Positions 41,563 to 49,444 of a DNA stretch of 58,743 nucleotides are shown in pieces (position 1 is the stretch's first letter; the number at the start of each line of letters is the position of its first letter). The translations under genes and the position numbers were made by a program. Below the pieces are notes generated by a model. It did not search any database. It saw only the letters and a list, made by a program, of their open reading frames with translations, and was not told where the DNA came from. The stretch lies in contig CAZYIC010000001.1 of NCBI GenBank assembly GCA_964646925.1, positions 1-58,743 of the forward strand, in the 5' to 3' direction. Source of the stretch: GWB1-37-8 sp964646925 (lineage in GTDB: Bacteria > Patescibacteriota > Microgenomatia > Levybacterales > UBA12049).

Positions 41563-42576
41563 CTATGATTCTCCATATTGTTCTTTGTAGTATTTTTGAT
41601 AGGAGCCATCTTTAACATCTTTCCACCATTTTTCATTTTTTTGATACCATTCAACAGTTTTTGAAAGATATTCATCGAAATTATGAAGAGGCTTCCATCC
41701 TAATTCATTTTTAATCTTTGACCAATCAACAGCGTAACGCCGATCATGCCCCGGTCTGTTTTTTACATATTTAATAAAACCTTCATCTTTACCCATTACT
41801 CTTAATATTTTTTTAATTACTTGCAAATTTGAAATATCATCTGTCATTCCGCCTACCAGATATGTTTCGCCAACCTTTCCTTTACTTAGAGCTAAATCTA
41901 TTGCACGGCAATGATCCACAACGTATAACCAATCTCTTACATAGAGTCCATCACCATAAACCGGAACTTTTTTGCCTTCTAAAATATTTGTTATTGCCAG
42001 TGAAATAAACTTTTCCGGAAATTGATAGGGACCAAAATTATTAGAACAATTTGTTATTGTAATCGGCAAACCATAAGTTTCAGAATATGCCCTCACTAAA
42101 TGATCTGAACCTGCTTTGCTTGCCGAATAAGGACTTCTGGGATTATAATTTGTTCGTTCAGTAAATTTACTCTTATCTTCAAGCTCAAGACTCCCATAAA
42201 CCTCATCTGTAGATATATGATGAAAACGTTTAACTTTGTGTTTTAGAGCCACATCTAAAAGAACTTGAGTTCCGACAACATTAGTTAGAACAAAATCCGA
42301 AGGTTTTAAAATTGATCTGTCTACATGGCTTTCTGCGGCAAAATGCACGACTACATCCATACTGCCCATTGCCTGGTCAACAGTATCTAAATCACAAATA
42401 TCTCCATGAATAAATCTATAGTTGGGATTTTCTTCGACCTCTTTGAGGTTTTCCAAATTTCCGGCATAAGTTAAGCTATCAAGATTTATAATTTTATCAT
42501 CAGGATAATTTTTCATCCAGTAAAGAACAAAATTAGATCCTATAAAACCTGCCCCTCCTGTTACCAAAAGTTTCAT
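41563..42576 (-). CDS. rmlB: dTDP-glucose 4,6-dehydratase (RmlB)
   Basis: 337 residues, full length. GGAGFIGSNFVLYW (NAD), HFAAESHVDRSI, catalytic T-D-E in ISTDEVYG, Y-x3-K in SPYSASKAGSDHL, and TNCSNNFGPYQFPEK are the family motifs. It converts dTDP-glucose to dTDP-4-keto-6-deoxyglucose. It lies between rmlD and the Nudix/rmlA pair. About 195 bases separate it from rmlD; that gap contains no rmlC, only a possible plus-strand promoter. Confidence 0.96.
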   Translation of the reverse strand: MKLLVTGGAGFIGSNFVLYWMKNYPDDKIINLDSLTYAGNLENLKEVEENPNYRFIHGDICDLDTVDQAMGSMDVVVHFAAESHVDRSILKPSDFVLTNVVGTQVLLDVALKHKVKRFHHISTDEVYGSLELEDKSKFTERTNYNPRSPYSASKAGSDHLVRAYSETYGLPITITNCSNNFGPYQFPEKFISLAITNILEGKKVPVYGDGLYVRDWLYVVDHCRAIDLALSKGKVGETYLVGGMTDDISNLQVIKKILRVMGKDEGFIKYVKNRPGHDRRYAVDWSKIKNELGWKPLHNFDEYLSKTVEWYQKNEKWWKDVKDGSYQKYYKEQYGES

Positions 42577-42658
42577 GCTCCTTCGCCTTTCATTTTAATT
42601 ACTTTTGCAAATTTCATATTAATTATTCTTCCAAAGTCTGGCTTTAGGCTTCGGAAGC

Positions 42659-42693
42659 ATGACCCTTCCGTAATCTTGATGAAGGAGGGTCAT
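42659..42693. repeat. ATGACCC palindromic repeat (family 3)
   Basis: ATGACCCTTCC and GGAGGGTCAT pair around a short centre. It overlaps the end of the Nudix gene and provides its TGA stop. A second copy is at 44042-44076. Confidence 0.75.
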
Positions 42694-43232
42694 AATTTTC
42701 CTTGAGATCTTAATTTCTCGAGAATAAGTATTCCAATCATGCTAGATGAATGGTTAATTTCACCTGTCATAACTTTTTCTACGGCCTCGTTCAAAGGCAT
42801 TTTCACAACTGCAATCTCCTCATCTTCATCTAGCTTATTTTCCCCCATCTCTAATCCCTTTGCCAAAAAGAGATTTACTGCGCCTTTAAAAACACTGCCT
42901 GCCATTTGAACTCTCGCTATCTCCTCCAGCTGTTGAGCTTCCATCCCTGTCTCTTCCTTTAATTCTCTTCTTGCAGCAGCAACCGTTGTTTCATTCTTCT
43001 CCATGTAGCCCGCTACTGCCTCTAAAACTGTTTTCTTTAGCATGGATCTATATTGAGAGATCAGATAAATCTCGTAACGGTCAGTTAATGGAAAAACCGA
43101 AACAGCCGGGGTCCGTTCTGCCTCATGGTGAATCTTTCTTTTCCCCGTACTATTTTCAAGCTCTATCTCTTTAACATTAAGAAACTTTGCCTTTAAAATA
43201 GATTTTTGAGAAATAACTTTCCATCGGCTCAT
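42690..43232 (-). CDS. Nudix hydrolase, ADP-ribose/nucleotide-sugar pyrophosphatase-like
   Basis: 180 residues starting at the ATG that overlaps the rmlA stop as ATGA (an upstream ATG at 43250 would intrude further into rmlA). The Nudix box is complete: GYMEKNE, then ARRELKEETGM (G-x5-E-x7-REL-x-EE-x-G). Length and the VFPLTDRYEIYLISQYR strand match ADP-ribose pyrophosphatases and related nucleotide-sugar hydrolases. Inside a nucleotide-sugar cluster it may remove excess or damaged donors. The stop codon is formed by the flanking ATGACCC repeat. Confidence 0.88.
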   Translation of the reverse strand: MSRWKVISQKSILKAKFLNVKEIELENSTGKRKIHHEAERTPAVSVFPLTDRYEIYLISQYRSMLKKTVLEAVAGYMEKNETTVAAARRELKEETGMEAQQLEEIARVQMAGSVFKGAVNLFLAKGLEMGENKLDEDEEIAVVKMPLNEAVEKVMTGEINHSSSMIGILILEKLRSQGKL

Positions 43233-43957
43233 TTTTTTTGAGTAGCCCAATAAGAACCTGACTTAAAAAGGCTGTCGAATGTTCCTGCGTCACTCCAGAA
43301 TCCCGTCAACTCTTCCCATCTTAGTTTTTTCTCTTTAACATAATAGTTATTTACTTCTGTTATCTCCAATTCTCCTCTTCCTGCAAAATTTGGATTACAC
43401 TTTCTAATATAATCAAAAACTTTATTATCATAAATATAAACACCGGTTACTGCGTACTTTGATTTAGGCTCTTTTGGTTTTTCTTCAATCTTAATTATGT
43501 TCTTTGCGTTTTGTGGATCAAATTGAGGCACCCCAAAACGTTTTAAATCGGAGACCTTCTTAAGGAAAACTACCGCTCCGTCCTTAAATCTCTTAACTGG
43601 CTCAGAGATATCAGAATCCGTAGTATTGTCTCCCAAAATAACAGCAATAGGATTTTTATCTGCAAAATCCTCGGCCAGAGATAGGGCATCCGCAATGCCC
43701 CCATCCGGCTTTTCCTGATAAGCATATTCCAGATGTTTAACGCCTAAAGCTTTTCCATTCTTCAAAACCCCCAAAAAATGGCCTACGTGAGGACCTGAAG
43801 TGATAATCAAAATATCCGTTATGCCTGCATTAACCAGGGTTTGAATTGGATAAAAAATCATTGGCTTATTATATACGGGAAGCAAATGTTTGTTAGTTAC
43901 GTGAGTTAACGGATAAAGTCTTGTACCAAGACCGCCTGCCAAAATCACTCCTCTCAT
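43229..43957 (-). CDS. rmlA: Glucose-1-phosphate thymidylyltransferase (RmlA)
   Basis: 242 residues. GGLGTRLYPLTHVTNKHLLP (nucleotide loop), LGDNTTD, a lysine in KIEEKP, and the GFWSDAGTFDSL end are diagnostic; it is the shorter RmlA form common in archaea and CPR rather than the 290-residue type. It makes dTDP-glucose from dTTP and glucose-1-phosphate, the first step to dTDP-rhamnose. The Nudix gene starts within its stop codon (ATGA). Confidence 0.93.
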   Translation of the reverse strand: MRGVILAGGLGTRLYPLTHVTNKHLLPVYNKPMIFYPIQTLVNAGITDILIITSGPHVGHFLGVLKNGKALGVKHLEYAYQEKPDGGIADALSLAEDFADKNPIAVILGDNTTDSDISEPVKRFKDGAVVFLKKVSDLKRFGVPQFDPQNAKNIIKIEEKPKEPKSKYAVTGVYIYDNKVFDYIRKCNPNFAGRGELEITEVNNYYVKEKKLRWEELTGFWSDAGTFDSLFKSGSYWATQKK

Positions 43958-44041
43958 GCCACTTCGCTTATCCTTTCTTTAAATAATATTTCTAACATAT
44001 TAACATTTAAACTCTTTAACCTCTTGCTCAAGCTTCGAGGC

Positions 44042-44076
44042 ATGACCCTCCGAAGCCTTGGCGAAGGACGGGTCAT
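44042..44076. repeat. ATGACCC palindromic repeat (family 3)
   Basis: ATGACCCTCCGAAGCC and GGCGAAGGACGGGTCAT are inverted arms; the TTCGCC-AAGGC centre resembles the family 2 repeat at 23926. It gives the stop codon of the adjacent small membrane protein gene. Confidence 0.78.
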
Positions 44077-44336
44077 ATTGTATTTAAAAGAAAAAATATG
44101 GTTGTCAAACCGAAAGCCCCAATCAGCATATATTCTATCACAATTTTTACATTTAAATCATGATTAAGAAGATGATGCATGATTCCCCATAAAACATAGA
44201 AAAAGGTAGTTGCGATAATTACTCCGATTTGAAAAGTTCTGTTCGAGTTGTTGGCGGATGCCAGCACAAAACCAAGAACAAGTATAATAACAAGAGAAAT
44301 GTAATATCCGCTATGTTGATATAATCTTAAAAACAT
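44073..44336 (-). CDS. Small three-helix membrane protein of unknown function
   Basis: 87 residues, about three hydrophobic segments (15-29, 37-55, 65-84). No recognised domain. It starts one base inside the CAP-domain gene (stop/start overlap), so it is translated with it. Its TGA stop is the TGA of the ATGACCC repeat at 44042-44076, so the original C-terminus may have been different. Confidence 0.6.
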   Translation of the reverse strand: MFLRLYQHSGYYISLVIILVLGFVLASANNSNRTFQIGVIIATTFFYVLWGIMHHLLNHDLNVKIVIEYMLIGAFGLTTIFFLLNTI

Positions 44337-45160
44337 TAAATAATAATCCCCCTGCTTAACATCCCAACCAGAATTAGTATCAGCAAAAGATACATAATGT
44401 GATCGATATTATGTCCGACAAAACGCATAATTTTCTTTTTCTCTATAATAATCATATCTAATAAAAGAACAAAAATAAACATAAAAATAGTTACAACGGC
44501 AATATTTGTTGAAAAAGATGAACTATTAATAATGGGCTCTCTATTTATATCCGATGCTGTTGCTACCTCCTGAATTTTGGTATTTTTAGCAATAGGCATA
44601 TTCGGATTACCGAAATATTCAACGATCAAAACAGTTTCATCCCCTTTTAAATTCCCCAACTTTACTGCAAAGCCTACATCGGAATAGTTGGACGAGAGCA
44701 TATTGGATCTATGAGAAGGACTTGCCATCCAGGCTTTTATCACATCTTCGGAAGATGTAAATCCTCTTGCCAGATTTTCCCCCGCGTAGACATATTTGTA
44801 TCCTGAAGAATTAATAAAAACCCAAGGAGTTTTGCCGGTTGGAGAATTATGCGCCCAATAATTATTCTCAAACATGTCGTTTGCCTTTCTGGAAGCTGCT
44901 TGCGAAAGTTTATCGTTAAGAACTAATGAACCGACACCAGCGCTTTTTCTCTCATTGTTAGTCAAAGAAAGAAGCTCTTCCGAGGAAATATCTGCTTTTA
45001 TGCCCAAAACGGAGGGAAAAGCTACTTTTATTCCCTGCATCAGAAATGTTGCTAAAAGAAGAGATGCTATTGTTAGGAGCAAATTTGTATGATGTAAAAT
45101 TTTGGCTCGATGATTATTTGATTCTTTTGGTATAAAAAGATGGTGTAGAAAACCTATCAT
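44336..45160 (-). CDS. CAP (SCP/PR1-like) domain membrane protein
   Basis: 274 residues. An N-terminal hydrophobic helix (about 26-44), an extracytoplasmic CAP domain (about 60-190) with LLSLTNNERKSAG, NYWAHNSPTGKTPW, AGENLARGF, SPSHRSNMLS and the GFAVK strand, then two C-terminal helices. The conserved His-Glu pair of CAP domains (AHNSP, GENLA) is present. Bacterial CAP proteins are secreted or surface-bound and of varied, often unknown, function. It overlaps the TsaC-TsaB gene by 4 bases. Confidence 0.88.
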   Translation of the reverse strand: MIGFLHHLFIPKESNNHRAKILHHTNLLLTIASLLLATFLMQGIKVAFPSVLGIKADISSEELLSLTNNERKSAGVGSLVLNDKLSQAASRKANDMFENNYWAHNSPTGKTPWVFINSSGYKYVYAGENLARGFTSSEDVIKAWMASPSHRSNMLSSNYSDVGFAVKLGNLKGDETVLIVEYFGNPNMPIAKNTKIQEVATASDINREPIINSSSFSTNIAVVTIFMFIFVLLLDMIIIEKKKIMRFVGHNIDHIMYLLLILILVGMLSRGIII

Positions 45161-46053
45161 ATTTTTAGTATATCACTAAATTTTGTAAAGTTAACCGGAA
45201 TGCCTAACGCAAAAGATAAGGCATTTCCGATAGATTCTCCGATACGCCTTCCGGTAAACGATCCTTCTTCCATATTAACATTAATTTCGTCAACATCTTT
45301 TATTTTAATATTTTTATCTTTCAATATTTTATCTATCATTGGTAATGCAACTTGTGTTTGATTGAAATTAATATCTTTCCTTAACCAATTTATTTCATTG
45401 CCAATCCGTAAGCCTACCGCAACTTTTTTATTATTAATCGTATCTATCAACAACGTAATATTTTCAACTTTCAATTTTAAATTTTCAATTTCTACCGCTC
45501 CTTTTCTTAAAACTTTCCATGGCTTTTGGGAACAATCAATAACTGTTGAGGACTTTTTAAGCAAACATTCTCCTTTTACTGCGTAATCTACCAACTTTAA
45601 AAGTTGTGGGTTTAAATCCCTAAATTCATAAGGAGTTTTTTCACCATGAAAATTGGCTGACGGACCTAAAATCGGTACTCCGACTTCAGAAATAATTGTT
45701 TGCGCAACTTCACTGTTAGGAATTCTTACGCCTAAGGTTTCTCCGCCCCCCCGTACTAATAACGGCACATTTGCTCTATTACTATCTAGTATTATAGTGA
45801 GCGCACCGGGCCAATATTTTTCCATTAATTTCTTTGCGTCTTGCGGAATTTCTTTAACATATTTTTTAACCATATCAATATTGCTAAACAAAACAGGGGT
45901 GGCTTTGGCTTTTGGTCTTCTGCGGATTTTAAATAATCTTTCGATTGCGTCTTCATCGTCAATCCTGCAGCCGATTCCAAAAGCAGTGTCTGTTGGAAAA
46001 ATAACAATCCCGCCTTTTTTTAACACTTCAACCGCTTTTTTAATTTCATTCAT
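45157..46053 (-). CDS. Threonylcarbamoyl-AMP synthase (TsaC/Sua5) fused to a TsaB-like domain
   Basis: 298 residues. Residues 1-188 are TsaC: VIFPTDTAFGIGC, IRRRPKAKATPVLF, YWPGALTIIL, LGVRIPNSE and PILGPSAN. Residues about 199-298 resemble the N-terminal lobe of TsaB: ITLLIDTINNKKVAVGL, QVALPMIDKIL and EEGSFTGRRIGESIGNALSF (the GSFTGLRIG motif). TsaC makes threonylcarbamoyl-AMP and TsaB helps TsaD and TsaE transfer it to A37 of ANN-decoding tRNAs. The linker NLKLKVEN is an AT-rich repeat. tsaE lies directly upstream. Confidence 0.82.
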   Translation of the reverse strand: MNEIKKAVEVLKKGGIVIFPTDTAFGIGCRIDDEDAIERLFKIRRRPKAKATPVLFSNIDMVKKYVKEIPQDAKKLMEKYWPGALTIILDSNRANVPLLVRGGGETLGVRIPNSEVAQTIISEVGVPILGPSANFHGEKTPYEFRDLNPQLLKLVDYAVKGECLLKKSSTVIDCSQKPWKVLRKGAVEIENLKLKVENITLLIDTINNKKVAVGLRIGNEINWLRKDINFNQTQVALPMIDKILKDKNIKIKDVDEINVNMEEGSFTGRRIGESIGNALSFALGIPVNFTKFSDILKI

Positions 46054-46072
46054 AATTCCTAAATCATAAATC

Positions 46073-46522
46073 TTAAATCTCTTCTACCGCTATTCTCCTT
46101 TTATCGTCACTCAAATGCTCAAGAAAGATGTCAATTCTCTTTTTCGGCAATGACTTTCCCATTTTTTCCGCCCACTCTATCACAACAATATTATTTTTAT
46201 TATTTATAATCTCCTCGAGTCCCAAGCTCTCAATTTCTCCTTTGCTCTCAATTCTATACAAATCTATGTGATAAAAATTTTTAAATCCTAAATCGCAATG
46301 CTTAAATCTATAATTTCGGATAATAATAAATGTCGGCGATATTATTCTTTTTTTTATCCCCAAACCTTTTGCTAACCCCTGAACAAGAGTAGTCTTGCCG
46401 CTTCCCAAATCTCCATAAAGACAAACAACATCTCCTGCACGCAGACTTTTTGCAAAGTCACGGCCTAGTTTCTTCGTCTCTTCAGAATTATTTGTAATAG
46501 AATTATTTTCTTTAGTTTTCAT
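46073..46522 (-). CDS. tsaE: TsaE, ATPase of the tRNA t6A complex
   Basis: 149 residues, standard size. Walker A YGDLGSGKTTLVQGLAKGLG (about 36-55), SPTFIIIRNY, HIDLYR and EIINNKNNIVVIEWAEK match TsaE. It drives the TsaB-TsaD complex through its cycle. About eleven extra residues (RFKHCDLGFKN) between IRNY and FYHIDLYR are encoded by AAATCCTAAATC-type repeat sequence. It is followed 19 bases later by the TsaC-TsaB fusion; tsaD is not in the window. Confidence 0.92.
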   Translation of the reverse strand: MKTKENNSITNNSEETKKLGRDFAKSLRAGDVVCLYGDLGSGKTTLVQGLAKGLGIKKRIISPTFIIIRNYRFKHCDLGFKNFYHIDLYRIESKGEIESLGLEEIINNKNNIVVIEWAEKMGKSLPKKRIDIFLEHLSDDKRRIAVEEI

Positions 46523-46531
46523 CTTGCTTGT

Positions 46532-46553
46532 TTCAATGATTTAAATCATTGAA
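46532..46553. promoter_or_regulatory. 22-bp perfect palindrome upstream of tsaE
   Basis: TTCAATGATTT joined to its exact reverse complement with no spacer. It sits between the Pro/Thr-rich gene stop (46563) and the tsaE start (46522, minus). No T-run follows, so an operator is as likely as a terminator. Confidence 0.5.
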
Positions 46554-46562
46554 GTATTTTAC

Positions 46563-47405
46563 TTAAGAATTCTGTTTTTTATTTTTAATGTAAAACCGAA
46601 AAGATAGTATAGCACACGCAATTAACAAAATTGCCCCAATACCAATGAGAATTTTTTGAAACCAACTACTATTAGAACTTTCTGTTTTATCTGCAATTAA
46701 TGAATTCTCATTAAAAGACTCCATGTCTGTAGCTGAAGCTACTTCCCCGCTTTCCGTACTCTCTCCCAATATATCTGTTGGTAAAATTTCTTCCGTTGTT
46801 GGCGTAATTGATGGTTTTAAGGTAGGAGTAGGGGTAGGCGTATGACTCGGGGTAGGCGTTGGTGTTTTTATCGGTGTAGGAGTATTTGTTGGAAAAGATG
46901 TAGGCGTGGGTGTTGGAGTTGGTGTGGGAGTATCTGTTGGAATGGGTGTTGGAGTAGGAACAATAATATCAATACTAACAATGTTTGACCAAGCTGCAGT
47001 ACTGCCTGTTTGAGTATATCTTCCAATTTTTAGATCATATGCCCCACTTCCTGTTGTAAAATTTGGATCATCAGAGTCTATCTTACCCTGAATATTTCCT
47101 CCCCAGACCCCATTACCATCCGTTGTTACAGATAGGTAATTACCATCATTTATAGAACCGTAATGCCAACTAGTTCCGTCAAACGTTGATCCAAAATAAT
47201 TACTTGTTCCCGTCTCCGCTAAAGCCATACGAAGTCTATATATGGCATTTTTTGATAATCCGCTCATTGTTGCCGTAACAGTAAATGCAGTATCAAGGGT
47301 TAGTGTTTCTGATGGATAGGACGTAATTGAAGGAGCAGCTGCAAAAACAGGATTAGCAAAATGCAGGAAAAAGAAAAACGCAATAAAGCCAATTACCGCC
47401 TTCAT
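46563..47405 (-). CDS. Secreted Pro/Thr-rich wall or surface protein with C-terminal anchor
   Basis: 280 residues. A signal peptide (1-22, FIAFFFFLHFANPVFA), a globular part of about 125 residues (beta-rich, Ser/Thr-rich), a low-complexity Pro-Thr region (about 150-205, PTPTPIPTDTPTPTPTP and similar) and a C-terminal membrane helix (about 252-272) with a basic tail. This is the design of a surface-displayed domain on an extended stalk that spans the wall. It is the last gene of the ftsE-ftsX-M23 operon, one base after the M23 gene. Function of the head domain is not recognised. Confidence 0.7.
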   Translation of the reverse strand: MKAVIGFIAFFFFLHFANPVFAAAPSITSYPSETLTLDTAFTVTATMSGLSKNAIYRLRMALAETGTSNYFGSTFDGTSWHYGSINDGNYLSVTTDGNGVWGGNIQGKIDSDDPNFTTGSGAYDLKIGRYTQTGSTAAWSNIVSIDIIVPTPTPIPTDTPTPTPTPTPTSFPTNTPTPIKTPTPTPSHTPTPTPTLKPSITPTTEEILPTDILGESTESGEVASATDMESFNENSLIADKTESSNSSWFQKILIGIGAILLIACAILSFRFYIKNKKQNS

Positions 47406-48569
47406 TTAATTATTGGGAGCTATATGCAAATAAAACGTTTTTATGCCATCACTCTGATCAACTCTTGAAAAAAGCAACCGGCCTCCCCCGCAAGAGATAT
47501 TTCCCCTAAATAATTCTCCGTCTTTTACAGAATAAACTTCTGGTGAGCTGGAATATATGTCTATTCCCGTATGCGGTCCTCCATTATACCAGTTAAGTCT
47601 TGCCCAAGTGGTCATCCCATATCCCTGCTCTATATAAATAGGGTCATTAAGAGGCCATCTCCAAGAACCGCCAAAAGAAAATTGTCCGTCCGGAGAATTT
47701 TCAAAAGTTACGGATTTATTGGTGAGGTATCCGCTCGGATCCTGGTAGTTGCCATCCTTATGTACTTCAAAATGCAAATGAGTGCCCGAAGAGCATGCGG
47801 ATTTTCCACTTATCATATATCCGATTAAATCTCCCTCCTTAACTTTTCCCACAGATACCGCATTCCCCCCGCCGGCAGCAATACTTTCAATAGCCCGTTG
47901 CTCCGCTAAAGCCGCTTGGAGCTTTTGCTGATAAACTAGTTCGTCATTTTTCGTAACACTTAATAATGTTTCTTTATCAGCCATTTCCTGTTCGAGTTGA
48001 TTTGTATACGCTTCCAGTTGTTTTTTAAGGGATTCGACTTTTTCTCTTTTTGTTTCAAGGATATTTCTTTGATTCGCATAATCACTTTTTGCCTGTTGAA
48101 CGTCTATCATAAGTTTCTTGTCGTGGTCTCGCGCAATTCTTAGATAGTTCAATTTTGCCAGCAGATTAGAAGCATCGGAAGAGGATAAGAGGATCTCCAA
48201 TGGCTGGGCTCGTCCCGCTTTATATGTTGCGATAATTCTATTTATTAATACTTCCGCAATTTTATTCAAAGAATCGGAAAGTGTAGAAATTTTTTTTGTT
48301 GCGGTATCAATATCCAATGTAAGATCAAGCACTTCTCTTTTGTTGGCTTCTATTCTTGCCTCTGTTAATTTTATTTGATTATCCATTATGGAAATCTGAG
48401 AAGATAGAGTTTTGGCTTGACCTTTAAGATCATTAACTTTATTTTGCAGGCAATTAACTTTTTCCTGACCGGATTTATCATCACACTCTACAGCCTTAAC
48501 AATTAATGAGGTATTAAAAAAAACTAATAATCCCAGCAGAGAGAATATAAATAGTATTTTTTTTATCAT
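47406..48569 (-). CDS. EnvC-like murein hydrolase activator, coiled coil plus circularly permuted M23 domain
   Basis: 387 residues. Signal peptide 1-26, a long coiled coil (about 30-230, EnvC/RipC-like: VNDLKGQAKTLSSQISIM), then an M23/LytM-like domain. The zinc-ligand motifs are in reversed order: GTHLHFEV (H264, H266), normally near the C-terminus, precedes GPHTGIDIYS (H333-x3-D337), normally first; the chain ends just after FYLHIAPNN. All four ligand positions are present. As EnvC/RipC proteins are controlled by FtsEX, its place directly after ftsX argues for wall splitting at division. Permutation is deduced from motif order only. Confidence 0.78.
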   Translation of the reverse strand: MIKKILFIFSLLGLLVFFNTSLIVKAVECDDKSGQEKVNCLQNKVNDLKGQAKTLSSQISIMDNQIKLTEARIEANKREVLDLTLDIDTATKKISTLSDSLNKIAEVLINRIIATYKAGRAQPLEILLSSSDASNLLAKLNYLRIARDHDKKLMIDVQQAKSDYANQRNILETKREKVESLKKQLEAYTNQLEQEMADKETLLSVTKNDELVYQQKLQAALAEQRAIESIAAGGGNAVSVGKVKEGDLIGYMISGKSACSSGTHLHFEVHKDGNYQDPSGYLTNKSVTFENSPDGQFSFGGSWRWPLNDPIYIEQGYGMTTWARLNWYNGGPHTGIDIYSSSPEVYSVKDGELFRGNISCGGGRLLFSRVDQSDGIKTFYLHIAPNN

Positions 48570-48577
48570 AAAACATA

Positions 48578-49444
48578 TTATTTAAGATATCTTAATACTG
48601 CTACAAAACTGGAAACTATTCCCAAAATCACGGCAATCATTATTTCCGCTCCCAAAAGCTCCAACAGCAAAATCCAGGAAAGAGGAAAAACCGGAATTCC
48701 TTTGAGAAAAGATGATAGAAATGGTGCTATGTACCACAAGACGCCGCTCGCAATTCCAAAGCCCAATACAGCCCCAATAAATCCATAAAAAATTCCTTCA
48801 AAAATAAAAGGCCATCTGACATACCAATTGCTTGCGCCGATTAACTTCATGATTTCTATGTCTTCCTTCTTCTGCGATATTTTTATTCCGATAATAATTG
48901 CCATAATGAAAATGGACACCAAAGATAGAGTAATTATTAATCCCATCCCAATATTTCTCAGGGCGTTCGTCCATGATGTCAAAACAGAAACAACATCTTT
49001 CTGAAAAATCACTTCCGATACTAAAGGCGATGCTTTTAATGCATTATTTACCTCGGATAAATCCGATATTTTTACTGTTGATATTTCCAAACTTGCCGGC
49101 AAAATATCCGCAGTTACCAATTCCAAAAGTAACGGGTCGTTTTTATTCTGTTCTCTGTAAATTTTCAGAGCATCTTGTTTGGAAACAAATTTTATATCTG
49201 CAATTTTGCTGGACTTCATCAAGCTATTTTTAAGACTATCCATATCCTGTTTTTTCACTTCCTGGCGGAAAAATGCAGTAACCTGGGGTATTGACTCAAA
49301 ATAACTAATTGCTTTTGTCGAGCCGTAGAGAATAAAGCTGAAAAAAGACACAAATAGAAAGGTAAGAGTCATAATAAAAACCGCAGCGAAAGCTTGATAT
49401 GGAGAACGTCTGATATTGTGCCATGTTGTTTTAAGAGTTTTCAT
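48578..49444 (-). CDS. ftsX: Cell division protein FtsX
   Basis: 288 residues, four membrane helices with a large extracytoplasmic loop between the first two (about 45-160: PQVTAFFRQEV, IKFVSKQDALKIYRE, LPASLEI). Two helices and the KISQKKEDIEIMKLIGASNWYVR region match FtsX. FtsX carries the ATP-driven signal of FtsE to a periplasmic wall hydrolase activator, which here is the coiled-coil M23 gene 8 bases downstream. It overlaps ftsE by 4 bases. Confidence 0.94.
   Translation of the reverse strand: MKTLKTTWHNIRRSPYQAFAAVFIMTLTFLFVSFFSFILYGSTKAISYFESIPQVTAFFRQEVKKQDMDSLKNSLMKSSKIADIKFVSKQDALKIYREQNKNDPLLLELVTADILPASLEISTVKISDLSEVNNALKASPLVSEVIFQKDVVSVLTSWTNALRNIGMGLIITLSLVSIFIMAIIIGIKISQKKEDIEIMKLIGASNWYVRWPFIFEGIFYGFIGAVLGFGIASGVLWYIAPFLSSFLKGIPVFPLSWILLLELLGAEIMIAVILGIVSSFVAVLRYLK

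Noticed and set aside
46850..46950. Pro-Thr repeat region as an assembly artefact or microsatellite only
   Set aside because: The frame is open and framed by a signal peptide and a C-terminal membrane helix, the expected layout of a surface stalk.
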